Below are positions 55,538 through 64,000 of a stretch of DNA of 64,000 bases, in pieces. The stretch's first letter is position 1. Every line of letters starts with the position of its first letter. The notes under the pieces were generated by a model that saw only the letters and a program-made list of their open reading frames with translations, ran no database searches and was not told the origin of the DNA. The position numbers and the translations under genes are program-made. Origin of the DNA: Pseudohalioglobus lutimaris. GTDB taxonomy: Bacteria > Pseudomonadota > Gammaproteobacteria > Pseudomonadales > Halieaceae. The stretch is taken from NCBI RefSeq assembly GCF_002866825.1, contig NZ_PKUS01000002.1:310001-374000 (forward strand), written 5' to 3'.

Positions 55538-56406
55538 CATAATTCTTCCTCAGAGTCCTTGTATTGCAGATTGGTCAGCTGCTCGGCGAGCAAACCGATC
55601 AGGAAGATAATCATACCGGAGAGAATCAGCAGGGTGCTCATATTGGTAAAACGCCAGGCACCGGAGGCAATATTAGCGACAATATAGTTGGCGATGCCCA
55701 GACCGCTCACGAGAACAGCCATTGGAAAGTAGACTTTAAGCGGCGAGTACAGAGTGCCAATTTTGAAGATGATCAAAAAGAAGCGTACGCCATCGCGAAG
55801 TACACTTATGTGGCTCTTGCCAAGCCGTTTGGCGACAACGATGGGCACAAAGCCAACGGAATAGCCCGCACGGAAAAACGCCATGGTCGAGGTTGTCGGA
55901 TAGCTGAAACCGTTCGGCAACAGGTAAAGGAAGCTGAGAAATTTTCTGCGATTAACAATTCGAAAGCCTGAAGTCAGGTCATCAATCTTACGGTTTACCA
56001 TCCAGCTTGCCAGCCAGTTATAGAGGCTGTTGGCGCTCCATCGTGCCAGACTGGCCTGGTCGTCACGACTGGTGCGCGCCCCGACCACCATGTCGTAACC
56101 TTCCGCTACCTTATACAGCAGTTTTTCAACATCCGCCGGGGAGTGCTGGCCATCGCCGTCCATAAAAACAATATAGTCACCGGTAGCACAGCGTGCACCT
56201 GACTTGATAGCGGCCCCATTGCCTTTGCTGTATGGGTGATCAACCGTTTTCACGCCGTGCTGACGACATACCTCACCGGTACCATCACTGGAACCATCGT
56301 TAACCACAATGATTTCGGCCTCCGGGTAAGCGTCCAACAAACGTGGCAAGGTCAGGGCAAGGCCCTGTTCTTCATCCTTCGCCGGAATGACAATCGACAG
56401 CTTCAA
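55537..56406 (-). CDS. GT2 polyprenyl-phosphate glycosyltransferase
   Basis: A 289-residue family 2 glycosyltransferase resembling dolichyl-phosphate mannose/undecaprenyl-phosphate sugar synthases. Catalytic features: VIPAKDEE, VVNDGSSDGT and the DxD-type FMDGDGQHSP; two C-terminal TM helices (about 220-245 and 258-277). TTG start with GGAGAAG 7 bases upstream, 3 bases after a GT-C-like gene. It would load a sugar onto a lipid carrier for the two downstream-acting transferases encoded just before it, at the end of the pilA transcript (inference). Confidence 0.88.
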   Translation of the reverse strand: MKLSIVIPAKDEEQGLALTLPRLLDAYPEAEIIVVNDGSSDGTGEVCRQHGVKTVDHPYSKGNGAAIKSGARCATGDYIVFMDGDGQHSPADVEKLLYKVAEGYDMVVGARTSRDDQASLARWSANSLYNWLASWMVNRKIDDLTSGFRIVNRRKFLSFLYLLPNGFSYPTTSTMAFFRAGYSVGFVPIVVAKRLGKSHISVLRDGVRFFLIIFKIGTLYSPLKVYFPMAVLVSGLGIANYIVANIASGAWRFTNMSTLLILSGMIIFLIGLLAEQLTNLQYKDSEEEL

Positions 56407-56409
56407 ATT

Positions 56410-58320
56410 TTACTTCTCCAGATACAAGGCCAGGTTGGCCAGCTCAGCTTGCGTCAGTTTCCCTGCTCGCTGCAATTCTTGCAAGCGCGCAATGTACTCT
56501 TGCGCCTCAGAGGTCTTGCCCAGGGCTGTCGTAAAGTGCAGTTGCATGAGCATGCCGCGAACACTATGGGGGACCAGCGCCAGATGTCGCGCATTGTAGG
56601 CGTAGGCGTATTCCCAGTGCTGGTGGGCGTTGGCAAGCATCGCCAGCGCGGAGAACATATTATGCGAGGCCAGGCTGGTATCAAATTCAGTCAGGTACAA
56701 ACTGGCCAGGTGCTCCAGAAAACCGTCCCAGTCAAATCGTGGGCAGCGCTCTTCCTGACGCAGCTTTATAACCACGCCCATGGTGACCACCTGCCCCAGG
56801 GGTCGCTGCGGTTGCACCCGGCCAATCACCTCATACTCTTCAGGCACCAGTGGCTCACCGGCCAGGCAGGCAAGTGCAACATTGCGCAGTACAAAGTCCC
56901 CAAAATGCTCATCTCCAGCTGCCGGGGTTGCCAGTGAGGCCTTGTAAGCACGCTCCGAATATAGCAGCGCGGCATCCCTCGCCCCCGACATTGCCAGCTG
57001 AGAGGCGTAGTCCCGGTTGGCACGGGCAGAGTGAGGATGACCGTTGACGTGGTGCATCATCAACAAGGGCCTGCTGGACCAAATACTGACCTGGGAACTG
57101 GTCTGTATCGCCATCGCGACAATCGCCACCATGCACCAGGCCAGCAGCGGGTAACGCACTTCAGGCCATTTTTTTACAGCATAAGCATAAACACATAGCG
57201 GGATGACAATGAGGCCGACACTCGGCAGATAATTGCGGTGTTCGAAATACAGCTCAAGCGGCCAGACAGTGGACTCCATCGCGTGCCCGGCAAGAAAGAA
57301 CAAAGGCCCGTAGAGCAGTCGCCTGGGCCATTTCCACCACCACAGAACAGGCACCAGTAAAATCAACACAAGCCAGCCCAACACAGCATAAGCGGTAGAT
57401 CCTGGCTGCGACAGTGAGACAGATACATGCAGGTCATCATGATAGATGCCCAGACGAGACGTCTCGGGAAGGTAAAACTGACCCACGTAATCCCAGACAA
57501 CCCTCGCCTGCGTCAGTAGACGCTCCACCAGGGTAAATTCACGGAACTGGTGATAATCGACCAATGTGTCCCAGAAGATACCAAGCAGCAATACAATGGC
57601 GAGCGCGCCACCGGCAATCAGCATTAGCGTGAGCGACTGCAACCACAGAAGGATACGACCCGAATTGTCACGAAATTGCAGCCAGAACGCTTCCGTCAGC
57701 AGTATCAGCGGCACGACCAGGATTCCGTTTTCCTTGGACAGCACAGCCAACGCGATACAGGCCATGACCAGCAATAACCAGGCATGTTGCGGCTCACCCG
57801 AGCCAACCCCTCTGCGCCACCGCAAATAGGCAATCAGCCCCAGCAGGGAGAACACTGTCGCCAGCATCGTCATCCGCTGCACAACATAGAGCACCGTACT
57901 CACGTGGAGTGGCGCCAGCAGCCACAACACGCTGAGCATTACCGCTATGGGCACAGGCGCTTTAACACCGATGGCAGTGAGCAGGAGTACGATGAAATAT
58001 GCGATTAACGCGCCCGACACCGTATGCAGCATGATATTCACAGCTTTTGCTGTCGCAGTGCTACCGTCGCCAAGCAGCCGCTCGGCGACAAATGTGGCCA
58101 TGGATACAGGTCTCCCCAGCGGGCCGGAGTTTTCACCCAGAACGAAATCCAGGGCCTGTTCGGGACGCTCTTCCAGACTCTCCAATTTGGTCAGGCTGGA
58201 TCGATCGTCGAGCATGACAGGTCCCGACGTGCCCGGCAGGTAGATCCAGTAGACGGCCAGATACAGCGTGACAAAAAGGAGTGTGGCCCCCCAGGCTCGC
58301 AACGACGGATAACCCTTCAT
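56410..58320 (-). CDS. GT-C-like membrane protein, TMTC-type, second copy
   Basis: A 636-residue protein with about ten TM helices and a C-terminal soluble helical (TPR-like) part. The first periplasmic loop has SGPVMLDD (Asp38-Asp39), the place of the catalytic Asp in GT-C glycosyltransferases, and the shared blocks APLHVSTVLYVVQRM and EHRNYLPSVGL recall the TMTC O-mannosyltransferase signature. It is a paralogue of the preceding gene, overlapping it by 4 bases (ATGA). Probable role: transfer of a lipid-linked sugar to pilin or another exported target. Confidence 0.75.
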   Translation of the reverse strand: MKGYPSLRAWGATLLFVTLYLAVYWIYLPGTSGPVMLDDRSSLTKLESLEERPEQALDFVLGENSGPLGRPVSMATFVAERLLGDGSTATAKAVNIMLHTVSGALIAYFIVLLLTAIGVKAPVPIAVMLSVLWLLAPLHVSTVLYVVQRMTMLATVFSLLGLIAYLRWRRGVGSGEPQHAWLLLVMACIALAVLSKENGILVVPLILLTEAFWLQFRDNSGRILLWLQSLTLMLIAGGALAIVLLLGIFWDTLVDYHQFREFTLVERLLTQARVVWDYVGQFYLPETSRLGIYHDDLHVSVSLSQPGSTAYAVLGWLVLILLVPVLWWWKWPRRLLYGPLFFLAGHAMESTVWPLELYFEHRNYLPSVGLIVIPLCVYAYAVKKWPEVRYPLLAWCMVAIVAMAIQTSSQVSIWSSRPLLMMHHVNGHPHSARANRDYASQLAMSGARDAALLYSERAYKASLATPAAGDEHFGDFVLRNVALACLAGEPLVPEEYEVIGRVQPQRPLGQVVTMGVVIKLRQEERCPRFDWDGFLEHLASLYLTEFDTSLASHNMFSALAMLANAHQHWEYAYAYNARHLALVPHSVRGMLMQLHFTTALGKTSEAQEYIARLQELQRAGKLTQAELANLALYLEK

Positions 58321-60320
58321 TTGCCAGACACCTGCTCAATGTCCGCCGCAGGGGCGGCAAACAAGCCGCGCATGAACTGCAGATTCTGTCGCCCGTCGTC
58401 ATACAGCATCCACGACCTGATGGCTTCGTAGAGCCCGGACAGGTTTCCCGATTCAGAAAACTCCGTGAGCTGGTGCTGGTAAACGACAGTATTGCCGGGC
58501 TGCAATCTCCTTGCTCGCTCGAGGAGAGCAAGCCGATGCTCAGGAGGCGCCGCGGTTGCGCGCAGATAGCGGTATCGCAGCAGTAGAAACCTGACATCGT
58601 CGATATAGCGCCGTTCAAGCGTATCCATCAAGGCAAACAACTCGCTCTTTGGAGCGTCGCACAACCTGGCGACGAAGCAATCCAGGAGCACATCCAGGGC
58701 GGCGATATCCGAGGCCTGCAATGGGCGATCGCCCGCTACCTCCCGCAAAACAGCAAACCAATCATTATATTGCCTGAGGTCTCGGAAATGATGGCTGTCG
58801 AGGTAGTACAGCATGACGATTGCCGCAAAATCCCGCGGGTTCTTCTGGTACATGAGTTCAAAGTGATGGCGGGCAGCCACCAGGTACTGACCGCGACCCT
58901 CATCTGCTTGCTGCGCCGCCAACGAGCTTTTGTAGGCCTTCAGCCAGGCTTCCGCGAGGAAGTAGTGTGAACGGGAGGATTCAGGGTGATTGTCGACGTT
59001 TACCGCTGTCAGGCGCAGGTGCTCGCTCCAGACCTGCACCCGCAGGAACAATACTGTAGACAGTATCGCCAGCACTGCAAAAACAGGGATGGCGGGACGC
59101 ACCCAATGCTGGCAATGAAAAGCCATCTGCAACAGGTAGGCCAGGAGAATAAACAGACCCACGCTGGGCAGGTAGTTGCGATGCTCATAGACCATCTCCA
59201 GCGGCCAGACGCTGGACTCCAGGGCATGTCCCACCAGATAAAACAACAGTGCAAAGCCCAGCAACGGCAGTCGCCTACGCAATAACCAGGCCACCCCTGC
59301 AGTGACCAGCCAGGCCAGCGCCGAGAAAAGCGTGGTGACCGGGTTCACCCATGAGGTGGAAAGCGGGATATCGTCGTGCTGAAAACCCATGCTGGTGATA
59401 TCCGGAAAAACCAGCCAGGACAGATACTGCCAGAGCAAGCGCAACTGCGTGAGCAGGCGCTCCTGCAGACTAAACTCCCTTCCCGTGTACCGGTCCGGTA
59501 TCAGCTCCGGCACCAGCAGCGTGGTGCCGACGATAACCAACAGTGGTACCAGCAACCCAATCCAGCCGAGCAAAGTGATGATGCGGTTCTTCGAGCCGGC
59601 CCAACGCCCACGAAACAGAGTCACTTCAAATACCGGCAGTAGCCATAGCAGCAGCACGCCGTTCTCTTTCGACAGTACCGCGAGTAACAACACCAACAAC
59701 AGCCATAAGCTTGTGGCGATCAAGTCTGCAGGGGAGGCACCTCGCTCTGCCCACTGCTCCCGCCGCCGCACAAACAACCACAGCCCCAACAGGGTAAACA
59801 GCGTGGCCAACTGCGCCATGCGCTGAACAGCGTACAAGACCGTTGAAACGTGAAGCGGCGCCAACAACCAGAGCGCCGCCGCCAACAGCGCCACCTGCTG
59901 CCGGGATGACTCAGACCCGCCTGGCACCACCTGCCGCAGGATACCCAGCGCCAGAAGGTATACCAGTCCACCACATAGCAAGTGAATGACCAGGTTGACC
60001 AGTTTGACCTGGAAGGTATCGATGCCGCCAGCAACTACACTGTTGACAGCGAAGCTCCACATGGCGATGGGCCGCTGCAGAGGGCCCGACTTTGAACTGA
60101 ACGTCGCTGTCCGCCAGTCCTCAAACGCACTCCCTTCCCCGTTCAGGTATGGGTTGCTCGTCAGCGCAGGGCCGTCATCGAAAAGAAAGGGGCCTGAAAG
60201 GCCGGGTGAGTAGAGCGCCACTGTCAGCAAAGCCAGCAGCAGAAGCAACGCCCTATGCGTTCTCAAAATAGACAAGGGGCTGGATGCTCTCAACCAATGC
60301 GGAATTAATAAATCTAACAC
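58317..60320 (-). CDS. GT-C-like membrane protein, TMTC-type, first copy
   Basis: A 667-residue polytopic protein, about ten TM helices then a soluble helical C-terminus. It carries SGPFLFDD (Asp48-Asp49), APLHVSTVLYAVQRM and EHRNYLPSVGL, all shared with its neighbour, and PLQRPIAMWSFAVN. The start is uncertain: GTG 60320 sits in the T-run of the pilA terminator without a ribosome-binding site, and TTG 60293 or later TTGs are possible. Directly behind pilA, the place of TfpO/TfpW pilin glycosyltransferases in Pseudomonas, though those are different families. Confidence 0.75.
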   Translation of the reverse strand: MLDLLIPHWLRASSPLSILRTHRALLLLLALLTVALYSPGLSGPFLFDDGPALTSNPYLNGEGSAFEDWRTATFSSKSGPLQRPIAMWSFAVNSVVAGGIDTFQVKLVNLVIHLLCGGLVYLLALGILRQVVPGGSESSRQQVALLAAALWLLAPLHVSTVLYAVQRMAQLATLFTLLGLWLFVRRREQWAERGASPADLIATSLWLLLVLLLAVLSKENGVLLLWLLPVFEVTLFRGRWAGSKNRIITLLGWIGLLVPLLVIVGTTLLVPELIPDRYTGREFSLQERLLTQLRLLWQYLSWLVFPDITSMGFQHDDIPLSTSWVNPVTTLFSALAWLVTAGVAWLLRRRLPLLGFALLFYLVGHALESSVWPLEMVYEHRNYLPSVGLFILLAYLLQMAFHCQHWVRPAIPVFAVLAILSTVLFLRVQVWSEHLRLTAVNVDNHPESSRSHYFLAEAWLKAYKSSLAAQQADEGRGQYLVAARHHFELMYQKNPRDFAAIVMLYYLDSHHFRDLRQYNDWFAVLREVAGDRPLQASDIAALDVLLDCFVARLCDAPKSELFALMDTLERRYIDDVRFLLLRYRYLRATAAPPEHRLALLERARRLQPGNTVVYQHQLTEFSESGNLSGLYEAIRSWMLYDDGRQNLQFMRGLFAAPAADIEQVSGK

Positions 60321-60348
60321 AAAAAAAAGCCCGGTATAAACCGGGCTT
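60321..60348 (-). terminator. intra-operon terminator behind pilA
   Basis: On the minus strand AAGCCCGG-TTTATA-CCGGGCTT is followed by a run of T. It lies 17 bases after the pilA stop and would reduce, not abolish, transcription into the GT-C genes if they rely on the pilA promoter. Confidence 0.85.
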
Positions 60349-60364
60349 CGACCTCAACCGCAGC

Positions 60365-60853
60365 TTAGCGGCAGTTGGACGGCAAGTACTTCGAGGGGAT
60401 GACGACAGCAGCAGTAGAGCCACTTACAACACCGTCGGTTGTGGACTTACAAGTCCATACCAGGGTGTTTCCGGAGCGCGTGGTGCCCGAGAGCGAGAAG
60501 CCATAGTCTGTCTCAGTCGTATCGGAAGGTATAACGCCGGTACGAATTCTGGCAGTAACAATGGGCAGGCCGCCGGATGAAGTATAGCCAAGTGATACAA
60601 CAATCGGCTTGTCCGGGTTGGTCAGCAGGCCGGCCTCTGTTGCATCTACGGGAATGTTAACGTTAGTTGAATAGAACTCTGCGATTGATGTTTTCGCTTC
60701 AGCCAATGCGGCAGCAGGCTCAGACATCTTGGAACGCACGATATAGTCCTGGTATGCGGGCAGCGCAATGGCCGCAAGAATGCCGACAATCGCAATAACG
60801 ATCATCAGTTCGATCAAGGTAAAACCCTTCTGGGCTGTTTTCTGAATATTCAT
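60365..60853 (-). CDS. pilA: type IVa major pilin
   Basis: A 162-residue type IVa prepilin. Leader [10 protein letters not shown], cleavage before [22 protein letters not shown] with Glu5; Cys135 and Cys161 bound the C-terminal disulphide loop, and the protein ends SKYLPSNCR. The mature filament subunit is assembled by PilB/PilC. The gene has a sigma54-type promoter and its own terminator and is followed by genes that look like a glycosylation cassette. Ser/Thr are frequent in the loop and before the final Cys. Confidence 0.96.
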   Translation of the reverse strand: MNIQKTAQKGFTLIELMIVIAIVGILAAIALPAYQDYIVRSKMSEPAAALAEAKTSIAEFYSTNVNIPVDATEAGLLTNPDKPIVVSLGYTSSGGLPIVTARIRTGVIPSDTTETDYGFSLSGTTRSGNTLVWTCKSTTDGVVSGSTAAVVIPSKYLPSNCR

Positions 60854-60939
60854 ATGCTCTAACTCCGTTGAGACTGATTACTTATCGGGGCCGTGTTTTT
60901 TGTCAGAACCACACGATTTCCCACATGCCCAAGAACCAA

Positions 60940-60955
60940 TGCAGGTAGCGGGCCA
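60940..60955 (-). promoter_or_regulatory. sigma54 promoter of pilA
   Basis: On the minus strand TGGCCCG-CTAC-CTGCA matches the sigma54 consensus TGGCACG-N4-TTGCW at 10 of 12 defined positions, with GG (-24) and GC (-12) exactly spaced. The predicted leader is about 75 bases. pilA is PilR/sigma54-dependent in Pseudomonas. Neither pilR nor pilS is in the window. Confidence 0.75.
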
Positions 60956-60985
60956 ATTATTAAAAAAATATATTTTATTGTTATA

Positions 60986-60998
60986 AATCAGCTTGTTA
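60986..60998. promoter_or_regulatory. candidate IHF site upstream of pilA
   Basis: AATCAG-CTTG-TTA matches the IHF consensus WATCAA-N4-TTR with one mismatch. It lies about 30-45 bases upstream of the -24 element in an A/T-rich stretch, the usual place for IHF in sigma54 promoters. Confidence 0.45.
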
Positions 60999-61156
60999 AG
61001 CGCATATAAGCGCCGCGTTAAAGCCGTTGACCAGGGAACGCATCGCTGTACACAACGTCCAGAACTGACAAAAAACGTCACTCTGCGATATTTTGCGCCT
61101 TCTGCAGTGTCTCCACCCTACTGCGCAGCGACCATCCCGGCTTTGGGGTGGTATGT

Positions 61157-61171
61157 GAAAACTCCAGTTTT
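61157..61171 (+). promoter_or_regulatory. 15-bp motif shared with the pilG upstream region
   Basis: GAAAACTCCAGTTTT about 117 bases before the pilB ATG, identical in sequence and orientation to the motif ahead of pilG. A shared regulator of pilus assembly and chemosensory genes is inferred. Confidence 0.45.
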
Positions 61172-61287
61172 CCCCAATCTAAGTCATGCAAACGCTAGGA
61201 GCACATGCACACAGTGTTTATACTTCCCGCAGAGATGCGATTAAAAAAAGAGATACATCTGACGGTTGTACCAGGGGCCCAACGGAG

Positions 61288-63003
61288 ATGAATGACAAGG
61301 GAATAGGACAGCTAAGCGGTCTTGCCGGTCGCCTGGTCGCGGAGGGCTTGATTTCCGCTGAGGCGGCTACCAGCGCCCAGCGCGAGGCCTCCATGGAGCA
61401 GGTCCCGCTGGTCTCCTTCCTTGTGGAGAAAAAAAACGTGGACAGCTTTCGGCTGGCTGCCGTCGCCTCACAGGAGTTTGGCGTTCCCCAATTTGATGCG
61501 AGCTCTTTTGACTTAAGCGCCCTCCCTGTCGGCCTGGTTGAAGTAGGACTGGTAATCAAGCACCACGCCCTGCCCTTGTACCGACGGGGCAACCGCTTGT
61601 TCATTGCTGTATCTGACCCGACCAACCTGGCCGCCCTGGACGAAATCAAGTTTCACACCGGGGTCAACACAGACGCCGTATTACTGGAAGAGCGTGCACT
61701 CGCCGCGATGATCTCCGCATGGGTGGAGACCCAGGATGACCTGAGCGACGGCCTGGGCGACCTGGACTCAGATGACCTTGAAGGCATTGATGTCTCCAGC
61801 GGCGAAAGCACTGACAACGATGACAGTAACGAAGCCGTTGATGAAACCCCGATCGTACGCTTTGTCAACAAAGTCCTTATCGATGCCATCAAACAGGGCG
61901 CATCGGATATCCATTTCGAACCCTATGAGCACGACTACCGGGTGCGCTTCCGCACCGACGGCGTGCTCCGGGAGATGGTCAAGCCTCCGCGCAACCTTTC
62001 CAGTCGACTGGCCGCACGACTCAAAGTGATGTCGCAAATGGATATTTCCGAACGGCGCTTGCCGCAGGACGGGCGCATCCAGATGAAGCTGTCGCGAAAC
62101 CGGGCCATCGACTTTCGTGTAAACACGCTGCCGACCCTGTTTGGCGAGAAAATCGTCCTGCGTATACTTGACCCCACCAGCGCCCAACTGGGGATTGATG
62201 CACTCGGGTATGAACCCGAGCAGAAGGAGATGTACCTCAAGACCCTTAACCAGCCGCAGGGCATGATTCTGGTCACCGGGCCAACCGGATCCGGTAAGAC
62301 CGTATCGCTTTACACTGGCCTGAACATTCTCAATACACCAGAGCGAAATATCTCCACGGCGGAGGACCCGGTCGAAATCAATCTCGCGGGAATCAACCAG
62401 GTACACGTTAATGCCAAGGTGGGACTCAACTTTGCCGAGGCACTGAGGTCATTCCTGCGCCAGGACCCCGACGTCATCATGGTCGGTGAGATCCGTGACC
62501 TGGAAACAGCGGAAATCGCCATCAAGGCGGCGCAAACCGGCCACCTGGTTTTATCCACCCTGCACACCAACAGCGCCGCTGAAACGGTAACACGCTTGCT
62601 TAATATGGGCGTACCGGCATTCAACGTTGCCTCTTCGGTGGACCTTATAATTGCCCAGCGACTCGCGCGCCGCCTCTGCAAGGAGTGCGCTGTGCCGGCG
62701 GACATACCCCACGAAACGCTGCTGCAGGAAGGCTTCCTCGAAGAACAGTTGGCAGATGCCGCGATCATGAAAGCCGTGGGATGCAGCCTGTGTAATGACG
62801 GTTACAAGGGCCGGGTTGGCGTATACGAGGTGGTCAGAATCACCCAGAAGATCGCGTCCCTGATCATGGAAGAGGGCAATTCCCTGCAGATTCAGGAAGC
62901 GGCCAATGCAGAAGGTTTCCACACACTGCGTCAGTCGGCCTTACGTAAAGTCGCGCAGGGCATGACTACATTAGAAGAAGCCAACCGGATTACGGTGGAC
63001 TAA
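61288..63003 (+). CDS. pilB: type IV pilus extension ATPase
   Basis: A 571-residue hexameric ATPase that powers pilus extension. It has an N-terminal MshEN-like domain (FGVPQFDASSFD, IAVSDPTN), Walker A GPTGSGKT (from residue 331), Asp box, Walker B MVGEIRDLET, His box and the zinc-type Cys pairs (LCKEC, GCSLCNDG). MshEN domains of some PilB/MshE proteins bind c-di-GMP; the N-terminal segment here would be the place to look. ATG 61288 is chosen by family length; the frame extends upstream. pilC follows after 38 bases. Confidence 0.94.
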   Translation: MNDKGIGQLSGLAGRLVAEGLISAEAATSAQREASMEQVPLVSFLVEKKNVDSFRLAAVASQEFGVPQFDASSFDLSALPVGLVEVGLVIKHHALPLYRRGNRLFIAVSDPTNLAALDEIKFHTGVNTDAVLLEERALAAMISAWVETQDDLSDGLGDLDSDDLEGIDVSSGESTDNDDSNEAVDETPIVRFVNKVLIDAIKQGASDIHFEPYEHDYRVRFRTDGVLREMVKPPRNLSSRLAARLKVMSQMDISERRLPQDGRIQMKLSRNRAIDFRVNTLPTLFGEKIVLRILDPTSAQLGIDALGYEPEQKEMYLKTLNQPQGMILVTGPTGSGKTVSLYTGLNILNTPERNISTAEDPVEINLAGINQVHVNAKVGLNFAEALRSFLRQDPDVIMVGEIRDLETAEIAIKAAQTGHLVLSTLHTNSAAETVTRLLNMGVPAFNVASSVDLIIAQRLARRLCKECAVPADIPHETLLQEGFLEEQLADAAIMKAVGCSLCNDGYKGRVGVYEVVRITQKIASLIMEEGNSLQIQEAANAEGFHTLRQSALRKVAQGMTTLEEANRITVD

Positions 63004-63041
63004 AAAAAGACCAAGGGACAGGAACAGGGGCGCTATAAATT

Positions 63042-64000
63042 ATGGCTACAGCAACAGGCAACGATACATTCACATGGAGCGGCATCGACAAGAACGGCCG
63101 CAACAGCAAGGGCGAGATTTCCGCCGTAAGCAGCGCCATGGCCAAGGCACAGTTGCGCAGGCAGGGCATCAAGCCAAAATCAGTGAAGAAAAAAAGCAAG
63201 CCGTTGTTCGGTTCCGGGCAGGGCAAGGCGATCAAGCCGTCCGACATCGCTGTGTTCACCCGGCAGATGGCAACCATGATGAAGGCTGGTGTCCCCCTGG
63301 TGCAGGCCTTCGAGATTGTGGCTGACGGCATGGATAAGCCGCGCATGAGAGACCTGGTCATGCAGATCAAGAACGACGTGGCCTCGGGTACCGGTCTCGC
63401 CCCCTCACTGGAGAAACACCCCCGCTATTTTGACGAGTTGTTCTGCAGCCTGATTGCCTCGGGCGAGGAATCGGGCACGCTGGAGGTCATGCTCGACCGC
63501 GTGGCCACCTACAAGGAAAAAACCGAGGCGCTAAAAGCCAAGATCCGCAAGGCCATGACCTACCCTCTTGCGGTCGTCTCGGTGGGCGTGGTGGTTACAC
63601 TGATCCTTATGCTCAAGGTCATTCCGGTATTTGCCGAGACTTTCCAGAATTTTGGCTCCGACCTGCCGGCGTTCACACAGATGGTGCTGAACATGTCCGA
63701 GTTCGTACAGGAATACTGGTTCATCTGCCTGCTTGCGATAGTCGCCATTGCCTTTGCTTTTCGCGAGGCGAAGTTCCGCTCCGAGAAATTTTCCCAGTGG
63801 CTGGATAAGGTGGCGCTGAAGATACCGGTCGTCGGCGGCATCGTTCACGATGCTGTGATTGCACGTTTTTCTCGAACGTTGTCGACCACGTTTGCCGCGG
63901 GTGTACCGCTGGTGGACGCCCTGGAGTCCACCGCCGGCGCCGCCGGCAACTCGGTTTACTCCCGGGCCATCCGCCAGATCAAGGATGACGTTACCACGGG
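63042..64000 (+). CDS. pilC: type IV pilus inner-membrane platform protein, partial
   Basis: The first 319 residues of PilC, cut by the window edge. GspF-fold repeats begin at DIAVFTRQMATMMKAGVPLVQAFEIV; TM helices at about 180-200 (LAVVSVGVVVTLILMLKVIPVF) and 226-243; the second repeat starts IARFSRTLSTTFAAGVPLVDALE. PilC anchors PilB and feeds pilins. The start ATG has AGGGG upstream. By usual order pilD (prepilin peptidase) would follow outside the window. Confidence 0.94.
   Translation, partial: MATATGNDTFTWSGIDKNGRNSKGEISAVSSAMAKAQLRRQGIKPKSVKKKSKPLFGSGQGKAIKPSDIAVFTRQMATMMKAGVPLVQAFEIVADGMDKPRMRDLVMQIKNDVASGTGLAPSLEKHPRYFDELFCSLIASGEESGTLEVMLDRVATYKEKTEALKAKIRKAMTYPLAVVSVGVVVTLILMLKVIPVFAETFQNFGSDLPAFTQMVLNMSEFVQEYWFICLLAIVAIAFAFREAKFRSEKFSQWLDKVALKIPVVGGIVHDAVIARFSRTLSTTFAAGVPLVDALESTAGAAGNSVYSRAIRQIKDDVTT

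Larger units (their letters stand above)
60854..61287. other. pilA-pilB divergent intergenic region
   Basis: A 434-base gene-free stretch. It holds the sigma54 promoter and candidate IHF site of pilA on the left, an A/T-rich section (60960-61010), and the 15-bp motif GAAAACTCCAGTTTT (61157-61171) toward pilB. TTTATACT near 61216 may be a -10 for pilB. No open reading frame with a ribosome-binding site is evident inside. Confidence 0.6.

Noticed and set aside
60284-60580. 98-aa plus-strand frame opposite the end of pilA
   Set aside because: Antisense to pilA and its terminator, without a ribosome-binding site.

Overview
The window looks like chromosomal DNA of a marine-type gammaproteobacterium. 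The gene mix (steroid/acyl-CoA catabolism, a complete type II secretion operon, type IV pili with a Chp-like chemosensory array, many c-di-GMP proteins, AmpD/AmpE, TrmH, malate synthase G) resembles Cellvibrionales/Halieaceae such as Haliea or Halioglobus. That placement is an inference from content; no marker gene was compared. GTG and TTG starts are common. I saw no tRNA, rRNA, insertion sequence, phage or CRISPR array.

Layout. (1) 96-2816: two paired acyl-CoA dehydrogenases and a ketosteroid isomerase, a catabolic operon fragment. (2) 2827-6190: a GGDEF-EAL protein and two unknown genes. (3) 6441-17300, minus strand: a Chp-like operon, pilG-pilI-pilJ-chpA(N part)-chpA(C part)-chpC-unknown, ending in tandem terminators. 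ChpA is split into two cistrons, and no CheR- or CheB-type gene is present. (4) 17528-20767: a small unknown protein and an 882-residue composite regulator whose GGDEF-like domain has lost its catalytic motif but keeps an I-site-like RxxD. (5) 20804-26618: tyrosine phosphatase, cardiolipin synthase, Na+-symporter, aminopeptidase P, rubredoxin. (6) 26712-38102, minus strand: a complete gspC-to-gspN operon without a prepilin peptidase. (7) 38259-40978: a GAF plus degenerate-GGDEF protein, carbonic anhydrase, TrmH and a small membrane protein. (8) 41131-44383: YkoF-like protein with a sugar/choline-kinase-fold kinase, YajQ, PanE, YhhN. (9) 44380-47355: a Ser/Thr kinase coupled to an FHA-sigma54 activator. 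(10) 47424-55483: AmpD/AmpE, NadC, RraA, acyl-CoA dehydrogenase, LysR regulator, malate synthase G. (11) 55537-64000: type IV pilus locus, with pilA followed by two tandem GT-C-like membrane proteins and a polyprenyl-phosphate-type GT2, and divergently pilB and pilC, which runs off the end.

How it fits together. PilA/PilB/PilC build the pilus, the Chp-like array would steer it, and the genes behind pilA look like a pilin-glycosylation cassette. T2SS pseudopilins and PilA need one shared prepilin peptidase, probably pilD just beyond the right edge. A 15-bp sequence occurs in the same orientation upstream of both pilG and pilB, suggesting co-regulation. Four c-di-GMP-related proteins (one likely active GGDEF-EAL, two degenerate GGDEF proteins with I-site-like motifs, YajQ) suggest heavy second-messenger control. 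The most unusual items are the split Chp system with its neighbouring degenerate-GGDEF regulator, and the tandem GT-C cassette behind pilA.
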